Shown one piece after another: positions 1 through 6,310 of a stretch of DNA of 8,466 nt. Every line of letters begins with the position of its first letter. Within the stretch, counting starts at the first letter, position 1. The translations under genes were made by a program, and so were the position numbers. Below the pieces are notes generated by a model. It did no database searches and was not told where the DNA came from. It was given only the letters and a program-made list of their open reading frames with translations. The stretch comes from Aquifex aeolicus (GTDB lineage: Bacteria > Aquificota > Aquificia > Aquificales > Aquificaceae): contig DQTK01000137.1 in NCBI GenBank assembly GCA_015662815.1, positions 1-8,466 of the forward strand. Direction: 5' to 3'.

Positions 1-2
1 GA

Positions 3-173
3 GTTTTCCCTTCCTTTTCGGAGTTCTCAAAAGCTCTCTACAGAAGCTGGAAGAAATCTAAGGAAGATTTAAAGGAGTTTTTAACCGAGTGGAAAACATA
101 CCTTGAGATGGAAGTTTCAAAAGCGGAAGAAAAGCATATCCTTGAGTTTTTGAACAGCTTGAAACTACAATAA
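3..173 (+). CDS. C-terminal end of an unidentified protein (partial, enters from the left edge)
   Basis: An open frame runs from the window edge to a TAA stop at 171-173, giving 56 residues with no internal stop. The visible tail is highly charged, rich in Lys and Glu with regularly spaced aromatic and Leu residues (for example WKKSKEDLKEFLTEW, then a Glu/Lys segment ending in LNSLKLQ). That suggests an amphipathic helical C-terminus. No family motif is visible and I do not recognise it. The next gene starts about 100 bases further on behind what looks like its own promoter, so the two need not be co-transcribed. The start codon and true length lie outside the window. Confidence 0.6.
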   Translation, partial: VFPSFSEFSKALYRSWKKSKEDLKEFLTEWKTYLEMEVSKAEEKHILEFLNSLKLQ

Positions 174-254
174 ACCATACTTTTTGAATAAACTCCTTAA
201 TTTCCAAATATCAAACTTCTTTGGATATGAATTTACTTTTTCTCACCCAGCGTG

Positions 255-263
255 TGCTATAAA
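255..263 (+). promoter_or_regulatory. Putative extended -10 promoter for the transglycosylase gene
   Basis: The sequence TGCTATAAA matches an extended -10 element (TGn followed by TATAAA, close to TATAAT). No good -35 hexamer sits 16-18 bases upstream, which is typical of extended -10 promoters; a poor TTTACT lies at 232-237. Transcription would start near 270, only a few bases before the start codons of the next gene, and no Shine-Dalgarno sequence is visible there. The message may therefore be almost leaderless. This is inferred from sequence pattern only. Confidence 0.4.
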
Positions 264-276
264 ATTATAAATATTG

Positions 277-807
277 ATGACTAAAATGTTAAGTATAATT
301 TTCATATCTTCGTCTTTTGCAACATGCTTTATAGAAGCAGGAAATTATTACGGAATAAATCCCTACATTTTGTATGCAATAGCAAAAGTAGAAAGCGGAC
401 TAAATCCATATGCAGTAGAAGTTATTTCAAAGAAAAAGCTTTCTGTAAACTGTCCTTATAAATACAAAAATGGAAAATATCACTATTCTTGTACCCCTGA
501 AAATAAATCTGAAGCGGTAAAAATAGTAAAATTAGCGGAAAAAGTAGGAGCAAATTATTCTTTAGGGCTTGGACAAATAAACAAAATTTGGATTCGATGG
601 TATAAATTAAATGCAGAGAAGCTTTTTGATGGTTGTTATAACATATATTGGAGTGCATATATTTTAAATGAGTGCTATAATTTATTTGGTAATAGCTGGA
701 AAACCGTTGATTGTTATAACAAAGGATTAAAAGCTAAAGCATCATCAGATTACGTTTTGAAAATTTATAGGGAGCTCGGGAGATTAATATGGAGAGACTT
801 CAAATAG
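277..807 (+). CDS. Lytic transglycosylase, VirB1/IagB-like (SLT domain)
   Basis: This is probably a periplasmic murein-cleaving enzyme that opens the peptidoglycan for a conjugative or secretion apparatus. With ATG at 277 it has 176 residues; TTG 274 and ATG 286 are alternatives and no start has a clear Shine-Dalgarno. Residues 1-15 (a Lys, then a hydrophobic run) look like a short signal peptide. The SLT fold follows: INPYILYAIAKVESGLNP carries the catalytic Glu39, SLGLGQIN (95-102) is the typical glycine-rich motif, and CYNKG (146-150) stands where family members have YN(A)G. Six cysteines (17, 59, 72, 120, 133, 146) suggest disulfides in an exported protein, as in IagB-type enzymes. It overlaps the next gene by 19 bases and heads a row of overlapping genes ending in a coupling ATPase, which supports a type IV secretion role. 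I am confident of the family but not of the specific system. Confidence 0.85.
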   Translation: MTKMLSIIFISSSFATCFIEAGNYYGINPYILYAIAKVESGLNPYAVEVISKKKLSVNCPYKYKNGKYHYSCTPENKSEAVKIVKLAEKVGANYSLGLGQINKIWIRWYKLNAEKLFDGCYNIYWSAYILNECYNLFGNSWKTVDCYNKGLKAKASSDYVLKIYRELGRLIWRDFK

Positions 808-1136
808 ACGAAAAACAATTTGATAAAATTCTGGCTCTATTAGGACACGAGGGTATTATTAAACTTGCTCAAGGTATATGGCAAGTAGCATGGTACGTTA
901 GACTGACAAAGAATTTGGAAATAAATTCGGGAGTTATTGAACACATGCATTCCTTCTTATCAGAAAGAATAAAAATTTTGGCACAAAATATAGATTGTTA
1001 TCCTCAACCTATAACCTTATCAGAAAGCTTAAAACTTATTAACGACTTTTTTGACGGGGAGGTAGAGAATTGCAAAAAGAAAAAAAGCAGTGCGATAGAC
1101 TTTATAAACGGGATATTAGAACTATTGAAAACGTAA
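789..1136 (+). CDS. Hypothetical small protein of the conjugation gene row
   Basis: A 115-residue protein that I do not recognise. ATG 789 lies inside the end of the transglycosylase gene. It is preceded by GGGAG (778-782) at six bases, so translation is probably coupled to the upstream gene. The predicted chain is mostly helical without a signal peptide or a clear membrane span: an N-terminal amphipathic region (about 8-40, with a Trp-rich patch WQVAWYV at 31-37), a central helix (49-69) and a C-terminal Leu/Ile-rich helix after a Lys cluster (96-115). Its last 67 bases are shared in another frame with the next gene, an unusually long overlap. Position between a transglycosylase and a coupling protein suggests a role in transfer, but no function can be assigned. 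Confidence 0.65.
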   Translation: MERLQIDEKQFDKILALLGHEGIIKLAQGIWQVAWYVRLTKNLEINSGVIEHMHSFLSERIKILAQNIDCYPQPITLSESLKLINDFFDGEVENCKKKKSSAIDFINGILELLKT

Positions 1137-1369
1137 TTAAGTCATTGGAAGCAGGAGTTCCTATAAAGGTTATTGCTAAAAAATATGGACTTACAGAAAG
1201 GCAAGTCAAATATATTAAACGAAAATATCAAGTTAGATGTATTCTTGAAGGTAGAAAACCTACAAAAGCAGAATTAGAAACTGCATTCTTCCTCAAGAGG
1301 CTCGGATTAGAAGATTGGTATGTTGCAAAAATGTTAGGGGTGAAAGCTAAATGTCTATTCAACTATTAG
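1070..1369 (+). CDS. Small helix-turn-helix protein with TTG start
   Basis: A 99-residue basic protein, probably DNA-binding. The start is TTG at 1070, justified by a very strong Shine-Dalgarno GGGGAGGT (1057-1063) six bases upstream; no ATG lies nearby in frame, and starting at a later ATG would remove the first motif. Residues 31-52 (PIKVIAKKYGLTERQVKYIKRK) have the form of a helix-turn-helix, with a hydrophobic first helix, Gly40 at the turn and a polar recognition helix. A second, weaker copy is seen at 82-97 (DWYVAKMLGVKAKCLF), with the protein ending at the recognition helix. The layout resembles the HTH parts of transposase, resolvase or sigma-like regulators. It overlaps the preceding gene by 67 bases and the coupling-protein gene by 19, so it may regulate this row or bind element DNA. 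Function is inferred. Confidence 0.65.
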   Translation: MQKEKKQCDRLYKRDIRTIENVIKSLEAGVPIKVIAKKYGLTERQVKYIKRKYQVRCILEGRKPTKAELETAFFLKRLGLEDWYVAKMLGVKAKCLFNY

Positions 1370-3330
1370 TTTCAATTGTAATCTCTACTTTAGGTTATGT
1401 ATTTTTGATTCGCGATGCGTGGAAAAAAATTAAACAAAAACTTCAAAATACAGAAAATCCAAAAAGAAATGAATTAACTTACGGATTTTTTTACTTTAGC
1501 GGGGCTATTTTCCTTCCCTTATTTTCCTTTGCTACATTCATATTCTTTCCTATTTTTTCTGCAATTTTGATGGTAGGAATGATTTTCACAAGCCAAGCAT
1601 ATTTTATTTACAAAACACTTAAGTTTTTCGGTTCTAAAATCTTCAAACCAGTAAAAACTCCTTACGATATTCAGCCGTTTTCAGATGAAATCAAACTAAC
1701 TAAAGACCCTGAAATAACCGTAAAAGCTAAAGCATTTTCAAAACATGTTCATGTATTAGCTACTACCGGTGCAGGAAAAACAAAATCAGTTCTTGCTCCT
1801 ATAGCAAAACAGTTCATAGAAATAGGAAAAGGAGTTATGGTAATTGACCCAAAAGGTGATAATGAAGTTGCAAAAGCCTTTATAGAGCTCCTTAAAGAAC
1901 AGGGAAGATACCCGGAAGATTTTTGGTATTTTGATATAATGAAACCCAAATACTCCCTTTCATACAATCCACTCTACTCGGGAATAAAATACAACAAACC
2001 TCAACACATGGCGGTAATGATTATAGCTACAATGCCGAAAGTTGGTGGAGCTGCTACCTTTTACGAAAATCTCCAAAAGGAGTTTACTCGTTCTATTACA
2101 AGGCTACTTTCTATCCTTCCGAAAACAGGAAAGATGGTTAATTTCTTAGACCTTTACTCCATAGTTGCACATCTTCCCCATTCGATTGAATATCTACTTG
2201 ACAAATATGACCAAGAACTCAAAGACACTAAAGATGAGCTTGCATATCTCTGGATAAAGTCTATATATGAAGAAGCAAAAAGAAATAGGGAGTTCAAGAG
2301 TTATCTCAGAAGCTTACAGCAACACCTTGCACTTTACGCTTTTTCTTTCAATCCCAGACTTCTTAACTCTTATGAGCCTGATATCAAGATAGCGGATGGA
2401 TTTAGAGAAGGAAAGGTGATGTATTTCAACCTGAGAGCTTTAGATTTCCCTTCAGGAGAATCCCTTGACATAGGAAAGATGCTCCTTATGGATATTCAGT
2501 CTTACGCCGCATTCAAGCAAAGGGAAAATATAGTATCGGAAATACCAGATATGGTATTCATAGACGAGGCTCACAATGTAATAGTTCCCGAGTTTCAAAG
2601 AATGTTTGAAATGGCCAGGTCAGCAGGAATAGGTATAGTTCTTATTCACCAGTCCCGGCAGCAGTTTGAGGAGATTAAAAGAGGCATGTTTGAAAACATC
2701 TTCAACAATACAAATATCAAGATAATTCTCAGAACCGAAGACCCCGAAACAAGGAAATACCTTGCAGAATATTTTGGACAGACACTCAGGTATTTTGTAA
2801 ACGTATCAAAAGGAGGAGAAAACCCGTTCAAAAAGCCAATAGATGCAGTTCTTCCCCATTGGTCGGAAATAGCCATGCAAAGGTATGACTACAAGATAAG
2901 ACCTGAAGAGTTTTTAGAATTATCACCGGGAGAAGGATTTATTGCTGTAGGAGATAGGCACATTCTTGGAGTAAAAGGGAAACTCCAATACTTTGCAAAG
3001 GAGATTAAAGGAAAGATAGATTACGACCTTATTCCTGTAAAAGATGATACAAGCTGGAAAGACTCTGAAAAGGGACTGTGTTTGCTTTTTGAATTTGCAA
3101 AAGATAAAAAGTTTCAAGAAACATTAAAAGAAGACGTGGACCATGTTAAAAAACTAAAGGAAGAAATATCGGAGCTTTCTTCAAGGATTTCAAACGAACC
3201 AAAGAAACAATTTCACAAAGAAGACCATACTCAATTTCAGGAATTAAAAGATGAAGAGGATATAAGTGTTATGTCTTTACCAGGATTAGACATAGTTTAC
3301 GACCCAACTGATGACTTGAATATAAAATAA
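1351..3330 (+). CDS. Type IV coupling protein, VirD4/TraG/TraD-like ATPase
   Basis: A 659-residue inner-membrane ATPase that would feed DNA or protein substrates into a conjugative type IV secretion channel. Hydrophobic segments at about 4-20 and 45-86 (probably two spans in the second block) form the membrane anchor. The nucleotide-binding domain has a Walker A ATTGAGKT (137-144; the first Gly of the usual motif is Ala), then VIDPKGD (164-170), which is common in this family. Walker B is MVFIDEAH (401-408, Asp405/Glu406), followed by ARSAGIGIVLIHQSRQ (422-437), the characteristic post-Walker-B stretch. The inserted helical region between the Walker motifs (about 215-345) corresponds to the all-alpha domain. 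The C-terminal tail (about 575-659) is charged with a Lys/Glu coiled-coil-like part. ATG 1351 has GGGGTG (1337-1342) eight bases upstream. No relaxase or VirB4-type ATPase is in the window, so the transfer type cannot be named. Confidence 0.88.
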   Translation: MSIQLLVSIVISTLGYVFLIRDAWKKIKQKLQNTENPKRNELTYGFFYFSGAIFLPLFSFATFIFFPIFSAILMVGMIFTSQAYFIYKTLKFFGSKIFKPVKTPYDIQPFSDEIKLTKDPEITVKAKAFSKHVHVLATTGAGKTKSVLAPIAKQFIEIGKGVMVIDPKGDNEVAKAFIELLKEQGRYPEDFWYFDIMKPKYSLSYNPLYSGIKYNKPQHMAVMIIATMPKVGGAATFYENLQKEFTRSITRLLSILPKTGKMVNFLDLYSIVAHLPHSIEYLLDKYDQELKDTKDELAYLWIKSIYEEAKRNREFKSYLRSLQQHLALYAFSFNPRLLNSYEPDIKIADGFREGKVMYFNLRALDFPSGESLDIGKMLLMDIQSYAAFKQRENIVSEIPDMVFIDEAHNVIVPEFQRMFEMARSAGIGIVLIHQSRQQFEEIKRGMFENIFNNTNIKIILRTEDPETRKYLAEYFGQTLRYFVNVSKGGENPFKKPIDAVLPHWSEIAMQRYDYKIRPEEFLELSPGEGFIAVGDRHILGVKGKLQYFAKEIKGKIDYDLIPVKDDTSWKDSEKGLCLLFEFAKDKKFQETLKEDVDHVKKLKEEISELSSRISNEPKKQFHKEDHTQFQELKDEEDISVMSLPGLDIVYDPTDDLNIK

Positions 3331-3334
3331 CAGC

Positions 3335-3850
3335 TTATTTTTTAACGGCAGGTATCAAAGAAAAATAAGCATCAATCATTTCTAACCATTTTCTCGGTAT
3401 ACTCCCCTTTAACTTTTCTAAGCTCTGCTGTTTAAGATGTGTATTGTGCCTTATTTTCTCAAGAACCGTATATAAGCCTGCATTTGAAATTACAGGGAGA
3501 ATAAAATTGAAAAAGAAAAACATAATTCTTTTTCTATCGTCTGGTAAATATCCTCTTACTTTTAATACTCTATCCATATATGCAATTGTGTAGATATACT
3601 TCTTTGAAGAATATTTGTTTTTAGTTTTTTTACCCCTTAGAAGTTTTGTCCTGGCTCCTATTCTGGCGTATATCCTCATAAGTGTTAAACCTCTAATAGC
3701 TTCTTTCAAGGAAGGTCTTTTTCTTTTTCCTATAAAGTATTCGATATCTTCCAAAACAAATTCCAAAGGATAATCTTCACTTTGTATAGCTTTGATTACA
3801 CTCCTTTTAGCATTCTTTTTAACTTTCTCTAATACTTCTTCCCTTGTCAT
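3335..3850 (-). CDS. Hypothetical basic protein, convergent to the coupling ATPase gene
   Basis: A 171-residue protein that I do not recognise. Its stop codon lies four bases from the stop of the convergent coupling-protein gene. The ATG at 3850 is preceded on this strand by GAGGT at six bases, a good ribosome binding site. The protein is strongly basic: an N-terminal Glu/Lys helix (1-20), a Lys/Arg cluster (65-84, including KLLRGKKTKNKYSSKK), and RKR at 106-108 directly before a Phe-rich hydrophobic stretch (109-121, IMFFFFNFILPVI). That last part could be a short membrane segment or simply a buried helix. The charge suggests nucleic-acid contact, or a membrane-associated protein with a basic cytoplasmic face. 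It is divergent from the partition cassette and shares its upstream region with the parM-side repeats, so its expression may be affected by proteins bound there. Confidence 0.65.
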   Translation of the reverse strand: MTREEVLEKVKKNAKRSVIKAIQSEDYPLEFVLEDIEYFIGKRKRPSLKEAIRGLTLMRIYARIGARTKLLRGKKTKNKYSSKKYIYTIAYMDRVLKVRGYLPDDRKRIMFFFFNFILPVISNAGLYTVLEKIRHNTHLKQQSLEKLKGSIPRKWLEMIDAYFSLIPAVKK

Positions 3851-3867
3851 CCCCTTACCTCAGTCTC

Positions 3868-4073
3868 AAATAACTTAAATAATTTCAATAACCTAAATTC
3901 TATAACTTTTTGTGACAGAATGTATATTATTTACCTTTATAACATTTTATGACAAATTTTCTCAAATTTCCGAAAATCTCAAATTCCTTCCTAATCTCAA
4001 TTTCTCCCTCTCTCTATATCCTTAATACAATAGGTTACTTATTTACCATCAATACTTTAAATAACTTAAATAA
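3868..4073. repeat. Three families of AT-rich direct repeats upstream of parM: candidate centromere (parC)
   Basis: The 269 bases between the divergent genes hold no convincing gene but are full of direct repeats. Family one: AAATAACTTAAATAA occurs exactly at 3868-3882 and 4059-4073, with a one-mismatch copy of its core (AATAACCTAAAT) at 3887-3898. Family two: TATAACTTTTTGTGACA (3901-3917) and TATAACATTTTATGACA (3938-3954) agree at 15 of 17 positions. Family three: TCTCAAATTTCC (3960-3971), TCTCAAATTCC (3977-3987) and TCTCAATTTCTC (3995-4006), spaced 17-18 bases. TTATTTACC also occurs twice (3927-3935, 4039-4047). In type II partition systems the centromere is an array of short direct repeats directly upstream of parM, bound by ParR and also acting as operator. 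The position fits; the repeat that is actually bound is unknown. The parM promoter should lie here but I cannot fix it. Confidence 0.55.
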
Positions 4074-4119
4074 ATTTGTTAAAATACATAACATAACTAA
4101 TTTATGGAGGTTGAGGCTA

Positions 4120-4986
4120 ATGAGAATAGGGGCGGATGTAGGATTCGGGTTTGTTAAAGTTGTTTTTAACGGCAGTCAGGTAAAATTTCCCACAGCTCTT
4201 GCATATCACACTGCAACCGATATCTCGGAAGTAGATGTAGTAGTCCACGATGGAAAGGAGTATGTAGTAGGGGAGGATGTAAGGTATGAACCTAACGTAA
4301 TTACAATTCTTACCGTGGAGGAACTGATAAACTACTATCCTGTATTTCTCAAATATGCTTTAAAGGAAAAGATAGCTCAGGTAGAGGAAATAGCAGTAGG
4401 ACTTCCTCCTAAACACAAGAATTATAGTGATAAACTCAAGGAAATAGTAAGGAGCTTGGGCATCAAAAATGTTGAGGTTCTTCCTCAAGGCTTCGGGATA
4501 TTCATAGACGTAAAAGACAAAATCGGTGAAGAAGTTCTTATAGTAGATGTAGGATTTAACACTGTAGATTTCCTAGTAATCAAGGAAGGTAAAAAGAAAA
4601 AAGGTCATACTCTGGAAAAGATGGGTATTCTCAAAGCAGTAGAAATTTTCAGAGATTTACTCCCTTCCGAGTATGCATTTTTAAAGGGAACTCCGCTTAC
4701 AAAGATGCTTCAAAGGTTTGAAAAGGGCTATACGGTTATAGATGGAGAAAGAATAGACCTCAAAGAATTCAAAGAAAAAGCTTTGCAGAGATATACCGAA
4801 ATACTGGAAGGGGAACTGAGAAGACATTTAGGAGACTTCGTAAGAGAGGTAGAAAGTTTGGTATTTGCAGGTGGAGGGGCAAATCTGATAAAACCTGAAA
4901 TGATAAGACCAAAAGGTGTAATCATTCCGAATCAGCCCGAATACAGTCAGGCAAGGGGGTATTTGAGGTGGCTGGAAGAAAGATAA
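4120..4986 (+). CDS. parM: ParM-like actin-family ATPase for plasmid partition
   Basis: An actin-fold ATPase of the ParM/StbA/Ta0583 type, whose filaments push plasmid copies apart. It has 288 residues from ATG 4120, preceded by GGAGG (4106-4110). The frame stays open for 57 codons upstream, but that part is the repeat-filled intergenic DNA, and the protein so begins exactly at the phosphate-1 loop. Residues 3-14 (IGADVGFGFVKV, Asp6) are phosphate 1. IVDVGFNTVDF (141-151, Asp143) is phosphate 2, and VFAGGGANLI (248-257) is the adenosine loop. The final NQPEYSQARGYLRW (271-284) is the conserved C-terminal helix with the ARGY motif. The length is slightly shorter than typical ParM (about 320), closer to compact thermophile homologues. 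The stop overlaps the ATG of the downstream ribbon-helix-helix gene, giving a translationally coupled parM-parR pair. Motifs make the family assignment strong. Confidence 0.88.
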   Translation: MRIGADVGFGFVKVVFNGSQVKFPTALAYHTATDISEVDVVVHDGKEYVVGEDVRYEPNVITILTVEELINYYPVFLKYALKEKIAQVEEIAVGLPPKHKNYSDKLKEIVRSLGIKNVEVLPQGFGIFIDVKDKIGEEVLIVDVGFNTVDFLVIKEGKKKKGHTLEKMGILKAVEIFRDLLPSEYAFLKGTPLTKMLQRFEKGYTVIDGERIDLKEFKEKALQRYTEILEGELRRHLGDFVREVESLVFAGGGANLIKPEMIRPKGVIIPNQPEYSQARGYLRWLEER

Positions 4987-5282
4987 TGAAGACATTTTCC
5001 ATAGATAACGAAATAGATGAAAAACTAAAGAAAATTCCCTCAAGACAAAGCTTTCTTGTAAACTCTCTCTTAAAACTTTTCTTTGAAAAATGCGAAAATC
5101 AAGGGATAGATTGGCAAGTAGAGATTTACCGAAATCCTCAAGAACTTATAAAAAAATTTTGTTCTACAAACAGTGGGCAGATATCTGCAGAAACTTCTCA
5201 CCGCAAGGTAGCAGAAACTCGAAATATTCAAGACACTTCAGAGAAAAAAGAGAGCGATATAGACATTGAAAGCTTCTGGTGA
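4986..5282 (+). CDS. parR: ParR-like ribbon-helix-helix adaptor protein
   Basis: Probably the DNA-binding adaptor that binds centromere repeats and caps the ParM filament. The start is ATG 4986, sharing its A with the parM stop (TAATG), with GGAAG (4974-4978) seven bases upstream; the in-frame GTG at 4968 is an alternative adding six residues. The 98-residue chain begins with MKTFSID, a beta strand with alternating exposed residues. A helix (about 8-16), a turn containing PSRQSF, and a second helix (20-34) follow: the ribbon-helix-helix layout. The middle is variable and polar, and the protein ends in an acidic segment, SDIDIESFW (90-98). In characterised ParR proteins a C-terminal peptide contacts ParM, and this tail may do the same. 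Sequence similarity alone would be weak; the assignment rests mainly on fold pattern, size and coupling to parM. Confidence 0.7.
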   Translation: MKTFSIDNEIDEKLKKIPSRQSFLVNSLLKLFFEKCENQGIDWQVEIYRNPQELIKKFCSTNSGQISAETSHRKVAETRNIQDTSEKKESDIDIESFW

Positions 5283-5480
5283 GGTAGTGAGGTTAGTTAT
5301 TTTTTCCGCAATGCAGTTATTTTCTTGAATAAGAAATGTTATTTTGAGGAAGTAAGGCAAAATAGGAAAGGAAGTAAGGAAAGAAAGGAAGTAGGGAAGA
5401 GGGAGAAGTCTATTGAGTTATTATTCATGTTTTGTTATTTTTTTTCACCTCTTTGTTATTTTTTCCTTCAGGTAGTAAGG
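5283..5480. repeat. Array of two interleaved direct-repeat families (iteron-like) downstream of parR
   Basis: This gene-free stretch holds two repeat families. Family A, consensus GGWAGTRRGG, occurs five times: 5283-5292, 5348-5357, 5370-5379, 5387-5396 and 5471-5480. Family B begins GTTATTTT, occurring at 5296, 5316, 5338, 5434 and 5455, with a degenerate copy GTTATTATTC at 5417. The outermost B copies are the identical 12-mer GTTATTTTTTCC (5296-5307, 5455-5466). Starts are commonly 17-22 bases apart, about two helical turns, and the array begins and ends with an A and B pair next to each other. The last A copy runs into the 3' end of the minus-strand gene. Such spacing is typical of iterons of a replication origin or of a partition site. 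Which role applies cannot be decided from the sequence. Confidence 0.6.
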
Positions 5481-6307
5481 TTTAGACAGAGTTTATCAAA
5501 ACACATTGAGAGTCCCCAAGCATGAGGAAGAGGTATAACCATATAAACTCTATCGGAACCTTTTAATCCAAATCTCAACGCTACATAAGTTTTGTAATCT
5601 ATATTATGCTTCATAAGGTAATTCCTGAGCATAGGAATCCATATCCCGTAAGTATTTTGCTTTTGTGCTAATTCCTTTACCTTGTTTTTTAACTCATTTA
5701 CAACTTCTTGCTTTTCTTCATCAAATACTTTAAACTCTACATCTACTATAGCGTATCCCCTTAAACTTACAACCTTTCTGGACTTGCCAAGCTTTCCTAA
5801 AACTGCTTCCTTGAGTAGCCCTGACAGTTTACCTAAACCCACTCTGTCAAAAATTAATTCTCTTGTCACATCCTTTGACTTTGTTATCAAATAATAAGCT
5901 TCGTTTTCTTTGCTTATACTTATCAAACTGTTTAAGAAGCTGTAAGTATACGGAATATCAAAATAAGATAGAAGGAAATTGCTCAAAGATATTGCTTCAA
6001 AATTAGGAATTTCTATGTAAACCTTTTCCTTATCCTTTTTCAAAACTCTAATCTTGGTAAATCCTGTTCTTTTTGAATTTTCAATATAAACTCCATCGCA
6101 TACTTCTCTACCTGTCCATACACCGAGACCTAAAAGATTTAAAGCACCGACCATATGAGGGATAAAAGTTTTTCTAACCTTTCTGCTTGCACTTTCACTG
6201 CTAATAACTGAAAATTGAAAGCCATCTTCTTTTGGAACTATCTTGAGAGAATATTCATCGGAAGCTGTAAAGTATCCGCTTGCTTCTATACCTAAAGATA
6301 CCTCCAT
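5468..6307 (-). CDS. Hypothetical protein between repeat array and AT-rich tract
   Basis: A protein of about 279 residues that I do not recognise. I chose ATG 6307 because the extra 17 codons back to GTG 6358 are encoded almost entirely by a pure A/T repeat tract; neither start has a clear Shine-Dalgarno upstream, so the start is uncertain. From ATG 6307 the chain begins MEVSLGIEASGYFTASDEYS. It looks like a mixed alpha/beta soluble protein: an N-terminal beta-rich half, a hydrophobic central part (LSNFLLSYF, YSFLNSLISI), a basic stretch (GKLGKSRKVVSLRG) and a Lys/Glu helix (EEKQEVVNELKNKVKELAQK). It ends in MVIPLPHAWGLSMCFDKLC. There are no transmembrane spans or known catalytic motifs. Because iteron-like repeats lie at its 3' end and an AT-rich tract at its 5' end, a replication-initiator or copy-control role is conceivable, but only from position. 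Confidence 0.7.
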   Translation of the reverse strand: MEVSLGIEASGYFTASDEYSLKIVPKEDGFQFSVISSESASRKVRKTFIPHMVGALNLLGLGVWTGREVCDGVYIENSKRTGFTKIRVLKKDKEKVYIEIPNFEAISLSNFLLSYFDIPYTYSFLNSLISISKENEAYYLITKSKDVTRELIFDRVGLGKLSGLLKEAVLGKLGKSRKVVSLRGYAIVDVEFKVFDEEKQEVVNELKNKVKELAQKQNTYGIWIPMLRNYLMKHNIDYKTYVALRFGLKGSDRVYMVIPLPHAWGLSMCFDKLCLNLTT

Positions 6308-6310
6308 ATC

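Noticed and set aside
200..240. Imperfect inverted repeat around CCAAA/TTTGG before the transglycosylase gene
   Set aside because: Only five paired bases with an 11-base loop, as expected by chance in AT-rich DNA.
3324..3341. Palindrome AAAATAA-CAGC-TTATTTT at the convergent stops as a bidirectional terminator
   Set aside because: The stem is seven A-T pairs only and would be unstable at high temperature; it arises largely from the two facing stop codons.
3949..4119. 57-codon upstream extension of the parM reading frame
   Set aside because: It reads through the AT-rich direct repeats. The actin-like domain begins exactly at ATG 4120, which has a GGAGG upstream.
5283..5480. CRISPR array
   Set aside because: Repeats are only 8-12 bases, degenerate and irregularly spaced, with no constant-length spacers and no cas genes.
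5325..5525. 66-codon open frame across the repeat array
   Set aside because: It is composed of the purine-rich and GTTATTTT repeats, has no ribosome binding site and overlaps the 3' end of the minus-strand gene.
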